Source of the DNA: Adiantum capillus-veneris
Taxonomy: Eukaryota > Streptophyta > Polypodiopsida > Polypodiales > Pteridaceae
Direction of reading: 5' to 3'
NCBI GenBank assembly: GCA_014529385.2
Contig: CM043960.1
Location: forward strand, 125,589,043 to 125,653,042
DNA: 64,000 nt
The translations under genes were made by a program, and so were the position numbers. Below the pieces are notes generated by a model, which made no database searches, was not told where the DNA came from, and was given only the letters and a program-made list of their open reading frames with translations. Position 1 is the first letter of the stretch; the number at the start of each line of letters is the position of its first letter. Positions 44,997 to 55,160 of the stretch are shown here, piece by piece.

Positions 44997-47903
44997 TCAT
45001 ACCGTTTGAAATGAGCTTGTCACCCTTTGAAACCAATTATTCCAGTTGGTAATAGGTGAGGATTTTTTCCAGTAGTTTTCTATTACCCTAGGTGCCTCAT
45101 CAAGCTGCAAGGGTGGTAAGGTACTCTCCCAGGATCGAACTTGAAGTGGTTCATCAGGTGATTCTTGAACACTGGGAGGTGTGGATTCTTTTGTAGCTTC
45201 ATGGAGGTCCACTACTATAGATGGAGGCTATGTAGAAGCTTTTACCTCTATGGATGTATTACATGAGGAGCTAGAATCTTCATGGGACTCCCCCCTTCCT
45301 GAGCTAGGTGGAACAAATCGTTCTTTCTTTGGTACCCAAACTAGCTCGGGAGCAGGTGTGTAGAATTCTGTGATTTTTTTCTTTCCACGATCATTGATTC
45401 GTTTTGGAGCTACGGGATTGGGCTCACTTGGGTCAGGTGATAGGTAAGAGCACAATCTACGTTTTGGTACCCAGATTTGATCATTTCCTTGATAGTAGCC
45501 TTGGGCTTCCAATAGTTGTTTAGGGATCCATCGCAACATTTTCTTATTTTTCGTGGAGCGAGTGGTACGTTTCTTACAAGGCTTCTGTTTTTTAGCACTA
45601 GCTATGGTCACTAAAGAAGCTTTAGGGACCCACTTGTATGTTTTCTCTGTTACCTTAGGATGAGTCTTGTCGGAAGCGATACGCATTGCTTGTAGCATAT
45701 TTAAGGGTACATGCATTTCATCCCCCTCAGGTGTTACCCAGGTCGTCCCCCTATTTCCCCAAGTGTCTATGGTTGATGCTAGGTGGACCCAGTCTACATT
45801 GTCTGATTCCGTCATACCCGGTAACACATCCATGTAAGGAGAATCTTGGCCAATGTCTGTATCCTTCTTACAAGTGTAACAATATTGTAGTGGGGCCGAG
45901 TGAACTGTGGTGTCAGAGCGATGATCAATAATGGTTTTACTCCCTAAGGGGTGTACCTTACCAGTCACCAAATCCACTCTAAGGACAGAGTCTTGGAATT
46001 GCAAATAGACATGATTTTTAGACCAATCATGAACCATTTGTGCTTCCCTCATGAATGGTCGTCCTAAAATCATTTCATATGACATAAGGTGTTTAGAGAA
46101 ATCCATTACAATGAACGTATGTCGTACCTTGTGTCCTAGAACTTTGATCTTAAGATCCTTGAGCATCCCCATAGGTTTGGCTATGGTACCATTTGCCATC
46201 TTTACCACAATGTTAGTAACACTGAGGTGGGGTTTTCCCATGGATTCCCAACAATCTTTTGTAACGATGCTAACTCCCGCACCACCATCAAGAATTCCCT
46301 TTATAGTTAATCCCTTGGTAGTGATGGGTAGGGTCGCATTAGACTCGTCGCCTTCAAAATACTGCCCTAATTCGTTAATGGGTACCTCGATCACAGACTC
46401 GTGTCCATCTAAGTCAAGTGATTGCACATGATTTTCCTCATCAATCATAATCGAGTCAGGCCTATTTGGTTGAGCAAAATGCGGTAATCCCGTTCGTAGC
46501 TCTCCGTTAAGGAATGCTCGAAGTGCAAGGAATAACTCAGGATCTCCATACAGCTTTGCTATGATCGTGGTTCGGACCTCAGAAGACATGAAGTCCACTA
46601 GTTTGGCAACATTCATTGGCGTTTTGCAGGGTGTAGGTCCTTGACTAAGAACTGGTGAGGATGGAATCTCATATTCCTCAATGGGATCAGGTATTCCTTC
46701 ATTAAACATCCTTTCCAACAAGAAAGGTGTATGCTCACTTTCTGATGTCCCGTCCTCACTCCCTTCTTGGATGATACTAGAAATGGCTAACGGTCTATGG
46801 TTCATGTGGGGTGGATGAACTTGCGTGGGAAACACTGTGTCATGAATTTTGACCTGCATGGGTTCTGGTTCTAGTTTCCTTTGAGTCTCCTCCACTAAAC
46901 CTCTTAGAAGTTTCACCTGCTCAATCTCGTCTACAGGGTTTGGGTACGTCCCAATCTTCTTTTTACGATCCTTCCCTTTTTGCCCCTGCGGTTTATCTTG
47001 GGGGTCTTGGATTGGATTTGGAACCACTTGTGGTGTTTTGAGAGGCTCTTTATGGTTTTCTCTCATTCGGTTTTCATTTGGTTCCATGTTACGGTTTTCT
47101 TTGTCGGTCTTTCTCTTTGTGGTATTGGTTCTAGTCTCCATTGTCTCGACTGAATCTGAATCATCCTCGAGGTCATTCATATACACGGGGTCATCTCCTG
47201 TTCCTATGTTTGTTTTGGAACTTGGCTTTGAATTTTCCGTATTCTGCGACTTCTTCCTTCGTGTCTTCTTTTTCTTTGCTTGGATAACTGACGCGGTATC
47301 TCTCTCTTCGAGGATATGTCCTGGCCCTTGAAGCATGGACCGTGTAATCGCATAAGCGGGTGTAACGGGTGGTATTGGCGATGTCACACTAGCAATTTCG
47401 ACCAAATTTAGGGGGGTGATTTTAGGCGCATTTGGGTTATAGGGGCATTGGGCAATCAAGTGATCTATGCCACAACGATTACATGTGAGTATTGGCATTG
47501 CAGACGTGCTCCCTTGATTCATTTGCATCTGTGCAGCATTCTTTTGCAGCCTAATAGGGCACTCCGCTACTCGATGTGGTCCACCACACTCGTAGCATTG
47601 AAGAGGTGGCCTCCTAGCCTGGGTGTTGATATTTTGACCTCTGGATGCGAGAGCAGCAGCTTGATAAACCGGCTTGACTTGCCCCCAACAATCTTCCATG
47701 TAGTATATAGGACACTCTTCCAATGTATCAAGTCCGTAGGCAATACTAGTGTCTATTTCCTCCTCACAACCATCTGCATAAGCATTAGATGGCTCGCAAC
47801 CCACTTGGTTCATAGGGGCAACTCTTGGATACGGGGGCTGCGGTCCTAGCACAGAAGGTGGTAACGGTGTAGCTTGTACAACATTTTGAGATCTAGGGAC
47901 CAT
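44997..47903 (-). pseudogene. element C second ORF: zinc knuckles, protease-like domain, W-x-P-K tail
   Basis: 891-residue frame to 45228, then a TAG and 71 further in-frame residues to 44997. Zinc knuckles CYECGGPHRVAEC (~101) and CNRCGIDHLIAQC (~140) are followed by an E/K-rich stretch, then a retropepsin-like domain near 539 with ILDGGAGVSIV and EMILGRPFM; the triad reads D-G-G. The tail carries YKWVPK, LRWIPK, AQGYYQGNDQIWVPK and LVWVPK. It overlaps the end of gag by about 57 bases in another frame, so it is either the continuation of Gag after one indel or reached by frameshifting. Closely resembles the gag-linked protease of element A. Confidence 0.85.
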
Positions 47904-50128
47904 GTGTTGCGGTAGTGCTCAACAGGTGGAGCAGGCATCAATACAGGAGCTCGAGGTGCATCCGTCCAGGCTACAGATGGTCTATTTGCCATCATACATT
48001 TGATCATTAAACAATCCTTAGCTTGGTGACCATACCTACCACATGCGTTGCAAGTTCCATTAAATTTTACTCTAAACGTAGGGCACTCACTAGTGCTATG
48101 TGGACCTAAGCAAATGGAACACCATTGTTGCTCCCTTCTTGGATACATGTGACTATTTTGAGGGGGTCGATTATCCTTAAGAGACTCTTGGATTGCCTTG
48201 GTGAGGTCTGTCAAGAATGTCTCAAATACCTTTGGCTCATTGCCAATGGGCTTTGCAGTCATGGGTTCATACTCAATGGCTTGTGAGCTAGTGGATCTCG
48301 TGTCAGTAGACACCCTCATGCCTGCTATCATCAAGTTGTCCTCTAATTGGATTGCATTGGCAGTGACATCTTCCCAGGTTGTGATACCTCTAATCACTAG
48401 TCCATTATAGATTCCTTCATTCCTCAACCCTCGAATGAATCGATCAAGCAGTTGGTTATTGTTGAAGCGCTCATTTACAGGGCAGCGAGAGTTTAAGTGC
48501 TTTAGACGACTAATGAAGTCCCTTACTGACTCTCCTTCCTTACGTTCGGCCTTCTGTAGCTGAGATGCTACACCCCAAAGCACACCTTCTCGTATGTACT
48601 CCTTTAGAAACAACCTTCGAAGGGTAGGGTAGATTGTTTTCTCGTCCACCCTTAGGGTTCTATACCAATCTCCAGCCTTCCCACTTAATGTCAAGCTTAA
48701 GGCATTGCACTTATGTAGTTCGTTGCGTTCCCCTAAGGAATCACATACTTGTTCAAACACTTCAATGTGTTTTCTAGCATCTTCGTCCCCATTGAATTTT
48801 TGCGTGAGTTTGGCAATTTGTACTGCCTTACTTCTAGGCTCTCTATCAGATGCATGACGCATATTTTCCGCGATAGATCGACCTATGGTTTGAGCAAACG
48901 CTGCCAAGTCACCTATGTGAGGAGGCAGGGCCGGTGGAGGTACTCTTGGAATCATATGTGGGAGAGGGACGGGTACCGGTCTTGGCATATGTGTAGATGA
49001 TGCAGGATATGGAACATAACCGGGCATAGGTCCACTCGGATAAGAGCTAGGGAGCGGCACTCGAGGAGCATAAGCAAGTGGTACAATTGGAGGTGTTGGG
49101 GCCATGTGTGCATAAGGGGCTAGAGGCACATATGGTCGAGGCCCCATATTAGGTACATTCTCTGTCAGGCTTATCCCTGGAGTGAGCACTGGGTTTTCCT
49201 TAATAGAGGGTTGAGCCAAGTTAGGGAAGCTAAAGTTTTCGCTCGGAGGCTCAGATTGCATAGAGACCCCAGGTGAAATGACGTAAGATGGGTCCATGGG
49301 GCTCATTAGAGGAGTCTCCATTTGTGATAGAGTAGGCTGTTGAGCCTTACTCGTATCCAAAAATCTCATGGGGCCAGTTGAGAGTATATTTACCCCTCGG
49401 TTTTGCCTTTCTGATTGAATAATGCCATGGATAACATTACAGATCATTTTCTGTTGATCTTCGATGCTCGTGGCACTAGAGGTGGATTGTATAATCTCTA
49501 TCCATCCTACATGGTAGGCGTGGCCAGAGTGTAGATCCGTCAACACCTCAGTGTGGAGGTCGTATGTCCAATGATCATTAATGAACAATCCTTCTAGAGT
49601 CGACGTGTTAATGGTTTCTTGTGAGGTAGAAGCAATGTTGCTCCCCGTGGTTTTACTTGTCACCAACGGTACTCTAGAGGGAACTTCTGAAGGAGGCAGC
49701 TCAACAGGGCCTTCTTGGTAAGAAGTTGGCAGGATATCCACATGGACACTCTTTGGGGGTGTGGGGTCCACGTGCGATGTGAAAGGAGATTCCACTTCCC
49801 CACCCCCTTCGTGTGCTTCATTTGCATCAGGTTCCGAGCGAGTAGCTCTACCTAATGTTTCCATGAAACGGCTAAACATACTAGTACTAGGCTGTGGAGC
49901 TTCGGGAAGTGCATGGCCTTCTCTCTCAGTGTTTTGGGTAGGGTATGCTTCCATGATTTCTGAGTCGGAGGAGGAATCACTAGCGGCTATTTTAGGGTCT
50001 TGGGTGGTGCTACCTTGTGTCCCCGCTGAGAGTCTAGAGCTTATCGTGGATGGGTAATGGGTGTCCGTATGAACAGAGGCACTACCAATGTGATCGTGCT
50101 CTAACACTCGTCCAGAGCGTAAGTGCAT
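47846..50128 (-). CDS. gag: element C Gag with capsid domain
   Basis: 760 residues from the ATG at 50128 (MHLRSGR, same opening as A gag). The first ~400 residues are low-complexity, proline-rich (runs of MPRPVPVPLP type near 380). The retrotransposon capsid domain lies at ~429-576 (LSLTLSGKAGDWYRTL, LRRLFLKEYI, VRDFISRLKHLNSRCPV). Zinc knuckles follow at ~669 (CSICLGPHSTSEC) and ~705 (CNACGRYGHQAKDC, classical CX2CX4HX4C). It ends out of frame with the protease ORF. Would form particles and package RNA. Confidence 0.93.
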   Translation of the reverse strand: MHLRSGRVLEHDHIGSASVHTDTHYPSTISSRLSAGTQGSTTQDPKIAASDSSSDSEIMEAYPTQNTEREGHALPEAPQPSTSMFSRFMETLGRATRSEPDANEAHEGGGEVESPFTSHVDPTPPKSVHVDILPTSYQEGPVELPPSEVPSRVPLVTSKTTGSNIASTSQETINTSTLEGLFINDHWTYDLHTEVLTDLHSGHAYHVGWIEIIQSTSSATSIEDQQKMICNVIHGIIQSERQNRGVNILSTGPMRFLDTSKAQQPTLSQMETPLMSPMDPSYVISPGVSMQSEPPSENFSFPNLAQPSIKENPVLTPGISLTENVPNMGPRPYVPLAPYAHMAPTPPIVPLAYAPRVPLPSSYPSGPMPGYVPYPASSTHMPRPVPVPLPHMIPRVPPPALPPHIGDLAAFAQTIGRSIAENMRHASDREPRSKAVQIAKLTQKFNGDEDARKHIEVFEQVCDSLGERNELHKCNALSLTLSGKAGDWYRTLRVDEKTIYPTLRRLFLKEYIREGVLWGVASQLQKAERKEGESVRDFISRLKHLNSRCPVNERFNNNQLLDRFIRGLRNEGIYNGLVIRGITTWEDVTANAIQLEDNLMIAGMRVSTDTRSTSSQAIEYEPMTAKPIGNEPKVFETFLTDLTKAIQESLKDNRPPQNSHMYPRREQQWCSICLGPHSTSECPTFRVKFNGTCNACGRYGHQAKDCLMIKCMMANRPSVAWTDAPRAPVLMPAPPVEHYRNTWSLDLKMLYKLHRYHLLC

Positions 50129-51078
50129 GTGCTTTTGATACCCTAAGGTGTCAAAAAGCTGCTCTAGGAGGCCTTGTGACTAGTTTTTAGCGTGTTTTTT
50201 GTTTGTTTTTTTGCTAGATTTTTTAGAGCGTGTCGTGGAATGGGCCGTGTGATAGCTCGAAACAAGCGTATCGGTCAGAGGGTCGTGCCGTGCTTTACAG
50301 CCCTCCGTTTGGTCACTCTATGCCCTCGGAATCCCTAAAACTGTCAATTTCCAGTAGGGAACTAGGCCCAAACTAGAAAGTCTAAGGGTGCAAGTGGGAA
50401 GAGAAAGGAGGAGAGTGGAGGACTTGTCCCACATGCTCTCATTCTCTCTTGAGGGAGTAGGGTATATATATAAAAGTGAGTCTTGTATATATCAAAAGAA
50501 TGAGGACTGAGGCCTGGGCTTGAGGCCTGGGCTTGGGCTTGGGCTTGGGCTTGGGAAACCGATCCCGAGCTATCTTTTATACAAACCAACCCGTCCGTTT
50601 TAAGAGTCGCGTTTTTTATTTTCAAAAAAATTTCACCGCCCGCTCACTCGCGTTTTTATTTTCCGTTTTTTTTTTTTTTTCCAGAAATTTTTTTTTCCAG
50701 AAATTTTTTTTTCCAAAAAACTTTTTTTTTTAATATAATGCAGAAAATACAGAAATTGAAAACGCAGAAATGCAGCAGTTGCGAAAATTGCAGAAATTGG
50801 AAAAACGCGGAATTTGCGAAAATTGCAGAAATTGAAAAAACGCAGAAATGCAGAAAATTGTAGAAATTGAAATTGCAGAAATTGAAAACGCCAAACTTGA
50901 AAATGCAGAAATTGCAGAAATTGAAAAAACGCAGACAATAACAGAAATTGAAACTTGACAGAAAATGCAGAAAACGCAAAAAACAGAAATCTCCATACAC
51001 TCCTTCCCTGCCTTTCCTATGATAGAAATTGCACCACAAGGAAGCGTAAAGTGCTAACTGAGCTTAGTGTAGGGCATA
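50129..51078 (-). other. 5' leader of element C with A-rich pseudo-repeats
   Basis: Contains five GGGCTT hexamers (50522-50555) and, at 50740-50990, a repetitive block built from GCAGAAATTG and AAAACGCAG words. T-runs separated by CCAGAAA occur at 50665-50735. No coding signal. Confidence 0.7.
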
Positions 51079-51096
51079 TCCCCGGCAGCGGCGCCA
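51079..51096 (-). other. PBS of element C, tRNA-Asp type
   Basis: Minus-strand TGGCGCCGCTGCCGGGGA, four bases from the LTR (two in A, one in B). Confidence 0.9.
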
Positions 51097-51100
51097 AAAA

Positions 51101-51343
51101 TGTGCGCTCCTTGCCGCACTGTCGAAGCAAGGGACTTGCCAATACACCGTGTGCGAGCCACAAACGGCTCCAAGCACACAACAAGCCTAAACTAGCAAGC
51201 TCAAGAAAACAAAGGGTGTGTCACTCACCGCTCTACGCTCGCCTTCGTGGTGGATTCCTCGTCGCGATGAAGAAGAAGCTGCAGTCGTGCCACGCTCAAC
51301 CGCTTCGCCGCCGTCGTGCCTTCGTAATGCTCGATCGCACACA

Positions 51344-51389
<46 letters not shown>

Positions 51390-51686
51390 AGGAGGTGAAG
51401 AAGAAGAAGATGGAGATGGAGCAAGAGCACTCTTCTATTGCACAAATGAGAGAATGAGTAAAAATTAGGTTTAGTTAGATTTTATAGGAGCTCACCCCAT
51501 TCACACTTGGGCGCCCATGCTTAGCCAACTAATCCCTTGAATGTCCAAGTTAAAGTGCGCCTCTCATTGGCGATCACTCTTACCCTTTTCCTATTGGTCC
51601 GACAAGCCCGGTACCTGACTCTACTTAAATAAATAATACGCGTCCATCGTAGGTGATGGGGTGTCCGTGAGCCGTGAGGGTTAACA
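51101..51686 (-). repeat. 5' LTR of element C
   Basis: Partner of 42782-43369. CT tract 51352-51374 and CA tract to 51389; TATA at 51478-51487; ends TTAACA then TSD TTCCA. Confidence 0.95.
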
Positions 51687-51691
51687 TTCCA

Positions 51692-52817
51692 CCAGATCAC
51701 CCTGTAGACATCCTACGCGTAGGATGTCTTTTTTTCTCAGAATGGACTTCTGTTTCTACCCAAGGTGCTTCTTGATGCATATAACAAGAATATGTGATCA
51801 CAGCAAATTTTGGATGTCAAAATTGCTCAGAATCACCACTTTTTGGAAAATATTTCTCTGAAAGAGTAACATCCCCTTAATTCTCAGTCTATATGTCCAA
51901 ATGACATGAGCTTTGGTGTGTGTGTCCAACACAACATGCAGAATATGGGTATGATGCCAAAACTTGATTTTTGCTTCCAGAATCACTCTCTAGACATCCT
52001 ACGCGTAGGATGTCTACTGATGAAATTTGTGGCAGAATTCATCCACATGCATCCCCAAGTCTTGAGCACTACTTTTCAAGCATTCCTACCAGTTTTTATG
52101 CAAAATTGTGCTCAGAATCTTAAGTTTCTTGTTTTCGCGTTTTTGACACTCTGTCTTTGGTCTTTTGGGTGTCAAGAGTTGGTAAAAACTTTAGTTTCAA
52201 TGTATACTTAGGGTAAACCCCCCCCTTTTGAACACATTGGTAACCTCAATTTTCCCAAATTCCCTGCCAAAAGTGCTTTAGAGACATCCTACGTGTAAGA
52301 TGTCTACTGTCTTAAAATGCAAATTTTTTCTGGTAGTAGTACTCCCTATGCTCTGTAGAGCTCTCAGCAATAATCACAAAAAATTTTGGACTTCAAATCA
52401 GCTTCCAAACACAATTTATCGTCCTTCCTACTTAGCGTTTTTCACTTTTTTGATGAGCCTAACAACAAATAAGACATGCATAAAGTACTCTAGATCAACA
52501 ATCAAGATATCCTACTTACTCTAATCCTACTCATCAATGTGAGATGGTGATTTTGATGTCTTGGTTGCTTCCTGGCCTCACACAAATTCTCAAGTCAACC
52601 TACCACCACATCTACCACTCCAACTCCTATTCTCTACACCACAACCTACTACTACCTAAGACGAAGGATCTAGGCCAGACACACGCTCCCTAAACTCCCT
52701 CTAAGACCAAAAGAGTCCACCACTCTCCGATCCTATCTAAAATAATGAATATACTCTGGCAAGCCAGAGGGACCTCTATCCTCAAGGACTAGTCTCGGTC
52801 ACCTACTTAGGGCCCTC
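51692..52817 (-). other. element B leader, part next to the PBS
   Basis: Untranslated; contains the three palindromes above and no convincing ORF. A C-rich run lies at 52218-52224. Confidence 0.75.
51707..52304. repeat. palindrome array of element B, 5' part of its leader
   Basis: Copies at 51707-51728, 51993-52014 (both perfect) and 52283-52304 (core changed to ACGTGT, one arm change). Spacings 286 and 290 bp. Before C inserted, this array was continuous with 41694-42658. Confidence 0.95.
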
Positions 52818-52836
52818 GTCCCCGGCAGCGGCGCCA
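52818..52836 (-). other. PBS of element B, tRNA-Asp type
   Basis: Minus-strand TGGCGCCGCTGCCGGGGAC, identical to that of A, one base from the LTR. Confidence 0.9.
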
Positions 52837-52837
52837 A

Positions 52838-53901
52838 TGTTGGACGGATACGCCGCGACAGACGTCAGCATAGCGAGAACCCACCTAACATATAATGTCA
52901 ACTGAGGACGATGCTCGACCCGCAGGCGCGTGGAAGCAAGCAAAGGGTGTCAACCTCTACTCGACCGACTAATGACTACTTCCTACAGAGATATCAACTC
53001 TACATGCCATCGGTTCTGTGAATGTGAGAGTCTCCTATGATGCTACCGCAAGCCAAAAGCCCATTAGACGTTCTCGAAACGTTACGAAACTTGAGGGATA
53101 TCCTATTAACACCAATAGGCCACTCTCCCTAAGGTCCGTGACCAAAAAAACCTACTCAATAGCCTCCGTGCAGAAACGCGTAGGATGTCTGGCCGGTTTT
53201 TGCAAGTCGACGTTTCCGAAAACTAAAGTGCCTAATGTGTAGCTCTACTCGCTCTGATCGCGTGGATATGCTCAAATGCAAAAACGAACAACAGTTACTC
53301 ACCGAAACTCCAAAAGTAGCTCGCGGGCGAATCTGCCAAAACACAGACGAACGCGCGTGATGTAAGCATCAACGCGTAGCTCTCCTCGTGGGCAACACAC
53401 TGCTGCTCTCCGTTTGCGATTCTGACCACCGTAGCTCCTGTAGCGCACACACACACACTCTCACTCTCTCGCAGTCTCCCAACAACACCGAAGATCAAAT
53501 TTATTAGAAGTCTTTTTACAATGCTTTAGGTTTTGGCTTATATACTAAGCCTTAGAAAACCTAATGTCCAACCAAAATGACCTGATTTGTCCCTAGGCTT
53601 CTATAGAGCTTAATTACAACACCGTGAGCTGGCTTTGCTCATCCAACAAGCATCTGTGGCCAAAATACAATTGCCGACTTAAAATATGAAGTTCCCGTAA
53701 ACATTACAAAAGTGGCCGTAATGGCTCAAAATAATAATAACGGGATATTCGATGATGTCCATGAGCTTGTATCTTCACATTACAGCATCCACCTTCGTCT
53801 TCATCACTTCATCATCATCTTTATTTGGAATCTTTAGAGAATCTTTGAGGAATCTTCATGGAATCTTTGTGCAAGCGTTGTGAAAGGTTGACCTTTCAAC
53901 A
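52838..53901 (-). repeat. 5' LTR of element B (1064 bp)
   Basis: Starts TGTTGGACGG, ends CTTTCAACA then TSD ATCAT. ACGCGTAGGATGTC at 53176-53189 is exactly the inner half of the B palindrome. The block GACCCGCAGGCGC near 52917 is shared with the A LTR. TATA at 53536-53545. Confidence 0.95.
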
Positions 53902-53906
53902 ATCAT

Positions 53907-55160
53907 CAGTTGACCATTCGGCAGGGGTCGAGGGGGTCCCCAGTAGAAAAAGGTAGGTTTTTGGTAAATGCCAGAATTCCAATCTGACTCCGCAAATAGC
54001 TTGCCTACGAGGTTCATATACAATGTATATGATTGTTTTAGTGAAATCAATCAAACAAAGCCCTCGAAAAGCAAAAAAGGGCTCGAAGGTTACAAAGTGT
54101 CGAATTCGACATACGAGGTCAAACTGACTCCAAATGAGCTAAAATTGGATGAGTTGCTTCAGGACTATGTTGTGGACAAGTCCAAAGCCTCAAAGTTGAT
54201 TGACCAACCCAACACGCAGTGTAGTCATAAAAAAACGGTGATTTTAGAGTCGACAAAGCACAAAGTGATGCCGGCGTGACCAAACTTGACCAAATTCAAT
54301 TTAGGAATTGTTTTAGCTGTATAAAATATGTCTAGGTCAAAATTTGTAAGCTTTGCAAAGAATTTGTCACTGTTGTAAATAGTCGCGATTATTCACTTTT
54401 GCATCATTTTTGCTTGGAAATTGTCCCATCACCTCACCTATCATGTGTACACACCTATTACATGCCAAAAATCAAGTATGAGCCAAAATAACCACCTATA
54501 ACTTGGAAAATTGTCAAAAAACGCAAAAAAGTCTTTGCAGGCCAAATTTTGGGTTATGGACAACAATTCTTGATCCAAATCACCTCATATCTTATACACA
54601 AGGTCTATACAATTCTTGGAACCAAATTGTACCAAAAAATGTTGATTTTGGTAGAAAAGTTAATAATCACGATTATTTACTTTATGGCAAAAATCGGGGA
54701 GTTTTGATATTTTGCCATCATACATCTAAAGGACACGAGATGTTAAACCCACTAGCCAAGTTTGAACCAATTTGGAGCTCAAAATCTCAAATTTCCTTTA
54801 TATCTACTGTTTCAGAAACCTAAAGCCAAAATCTAGTACCATTTCCACCCTATGCATCCAATTAAGCCCATATTTCACTTAGAGCATGTATTTGGTATAT
54901 ACTTCAAGCCTATGAAGCCAAGTTTGCAACAAGTTAAAAAATTTGCTCAACTGTAAATCATCATGATTATTTACTTTGGTTGCAAAAATTTGTTTTGACT
55001 TTACAGTTTTGTTCCTTGCATGTTTTTATGCATATATGCTTGTTCAAAAATTGATTTGAAGCAAATGGACCAAAATTGTCAGCATTTCAGACTAAAGAAC
55101 ATTTCAAAGAAAGTTCCCACAAATCTGCTAACTTTGCACTCTATTCACTGAACAGGAGCC
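53907..55160 (+). other. non-coding spacer of element F
   Basis: AT-rich. Contains three palindromes listed separately. The frame 53968-54279 is lysine-rich and unrecognised; it may be the end of an upstream protein. Confidence 0.55.
54374..54974. repeat. palindrome array of element F
   Basis: Copies at about 54374-54395, 54659-54680 and 54953-54974. Consensus arms GTAAATAATCG and CGATTATTTAC with core TCGCGA. Copies have one or two arm mismatches; the core is TCGCGA, TCACGA and TCATGA in order. Spacings are 285 and 294 bp. A related half-copy (GTTAATAATCGCGATT) is in the LTR at 59259-59274. Confidence 0.8.

Larger units (their letters stand above)
42782..51686 (-). mobile_element. LTR retrotransposon C, non-autonomous gypsy-type, nested in B
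   Basis: 8.9-kb minus-strand element with LTRs 42782-43369 and 51101-51686 and TSD TTCCA (42777-42781, 51687-51691). PBS at 51079-51096 is the same tRNA-Asp type as in A and B. It codes Gag and a protease-like domain but no RT, RNase H or integrase. The LTRs differ at about seven sites plus tract-length changes, so C is younger than B, as the nesting requires. Confidence 0.96.
34482..53901 (-). mobile_element. LTR retrotransposon B, non-autonomous gypsy-type, with C nested inside
   Basis: LTRs 34482-35537 and 52838-53901, TSD ATCAT at 34477-34481 and 53902-53906. PBS at 52818-52836 and a purine tract next to the 3' LTR. Without the nested C element it is about 10.5 kb. The LTRs differ at roughly 38 of 1060 sites by eye; the 3' LTR outer end has mutated from TG to CG. 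It codes a zinc-knuckle protein but has no RT, RNase H or integrase motifs. LTR blocks and PBS resemble element A, so an A-like element is the likely helper (inference). Confidence 0.95.

Noticed and set aside
44746-45036. Small ORF in the C 3' region as a conserved accessory protein
   Set aside because: Wording resembles 35605-36066 of B only in hydrophobic runs; no convincing alignment by eye.
50522-50556. Telomere-like hexamer repeat
   Set aside because: The unit is GGGCTT, not TTTAGGG, only about five copies, within the leader of element C.
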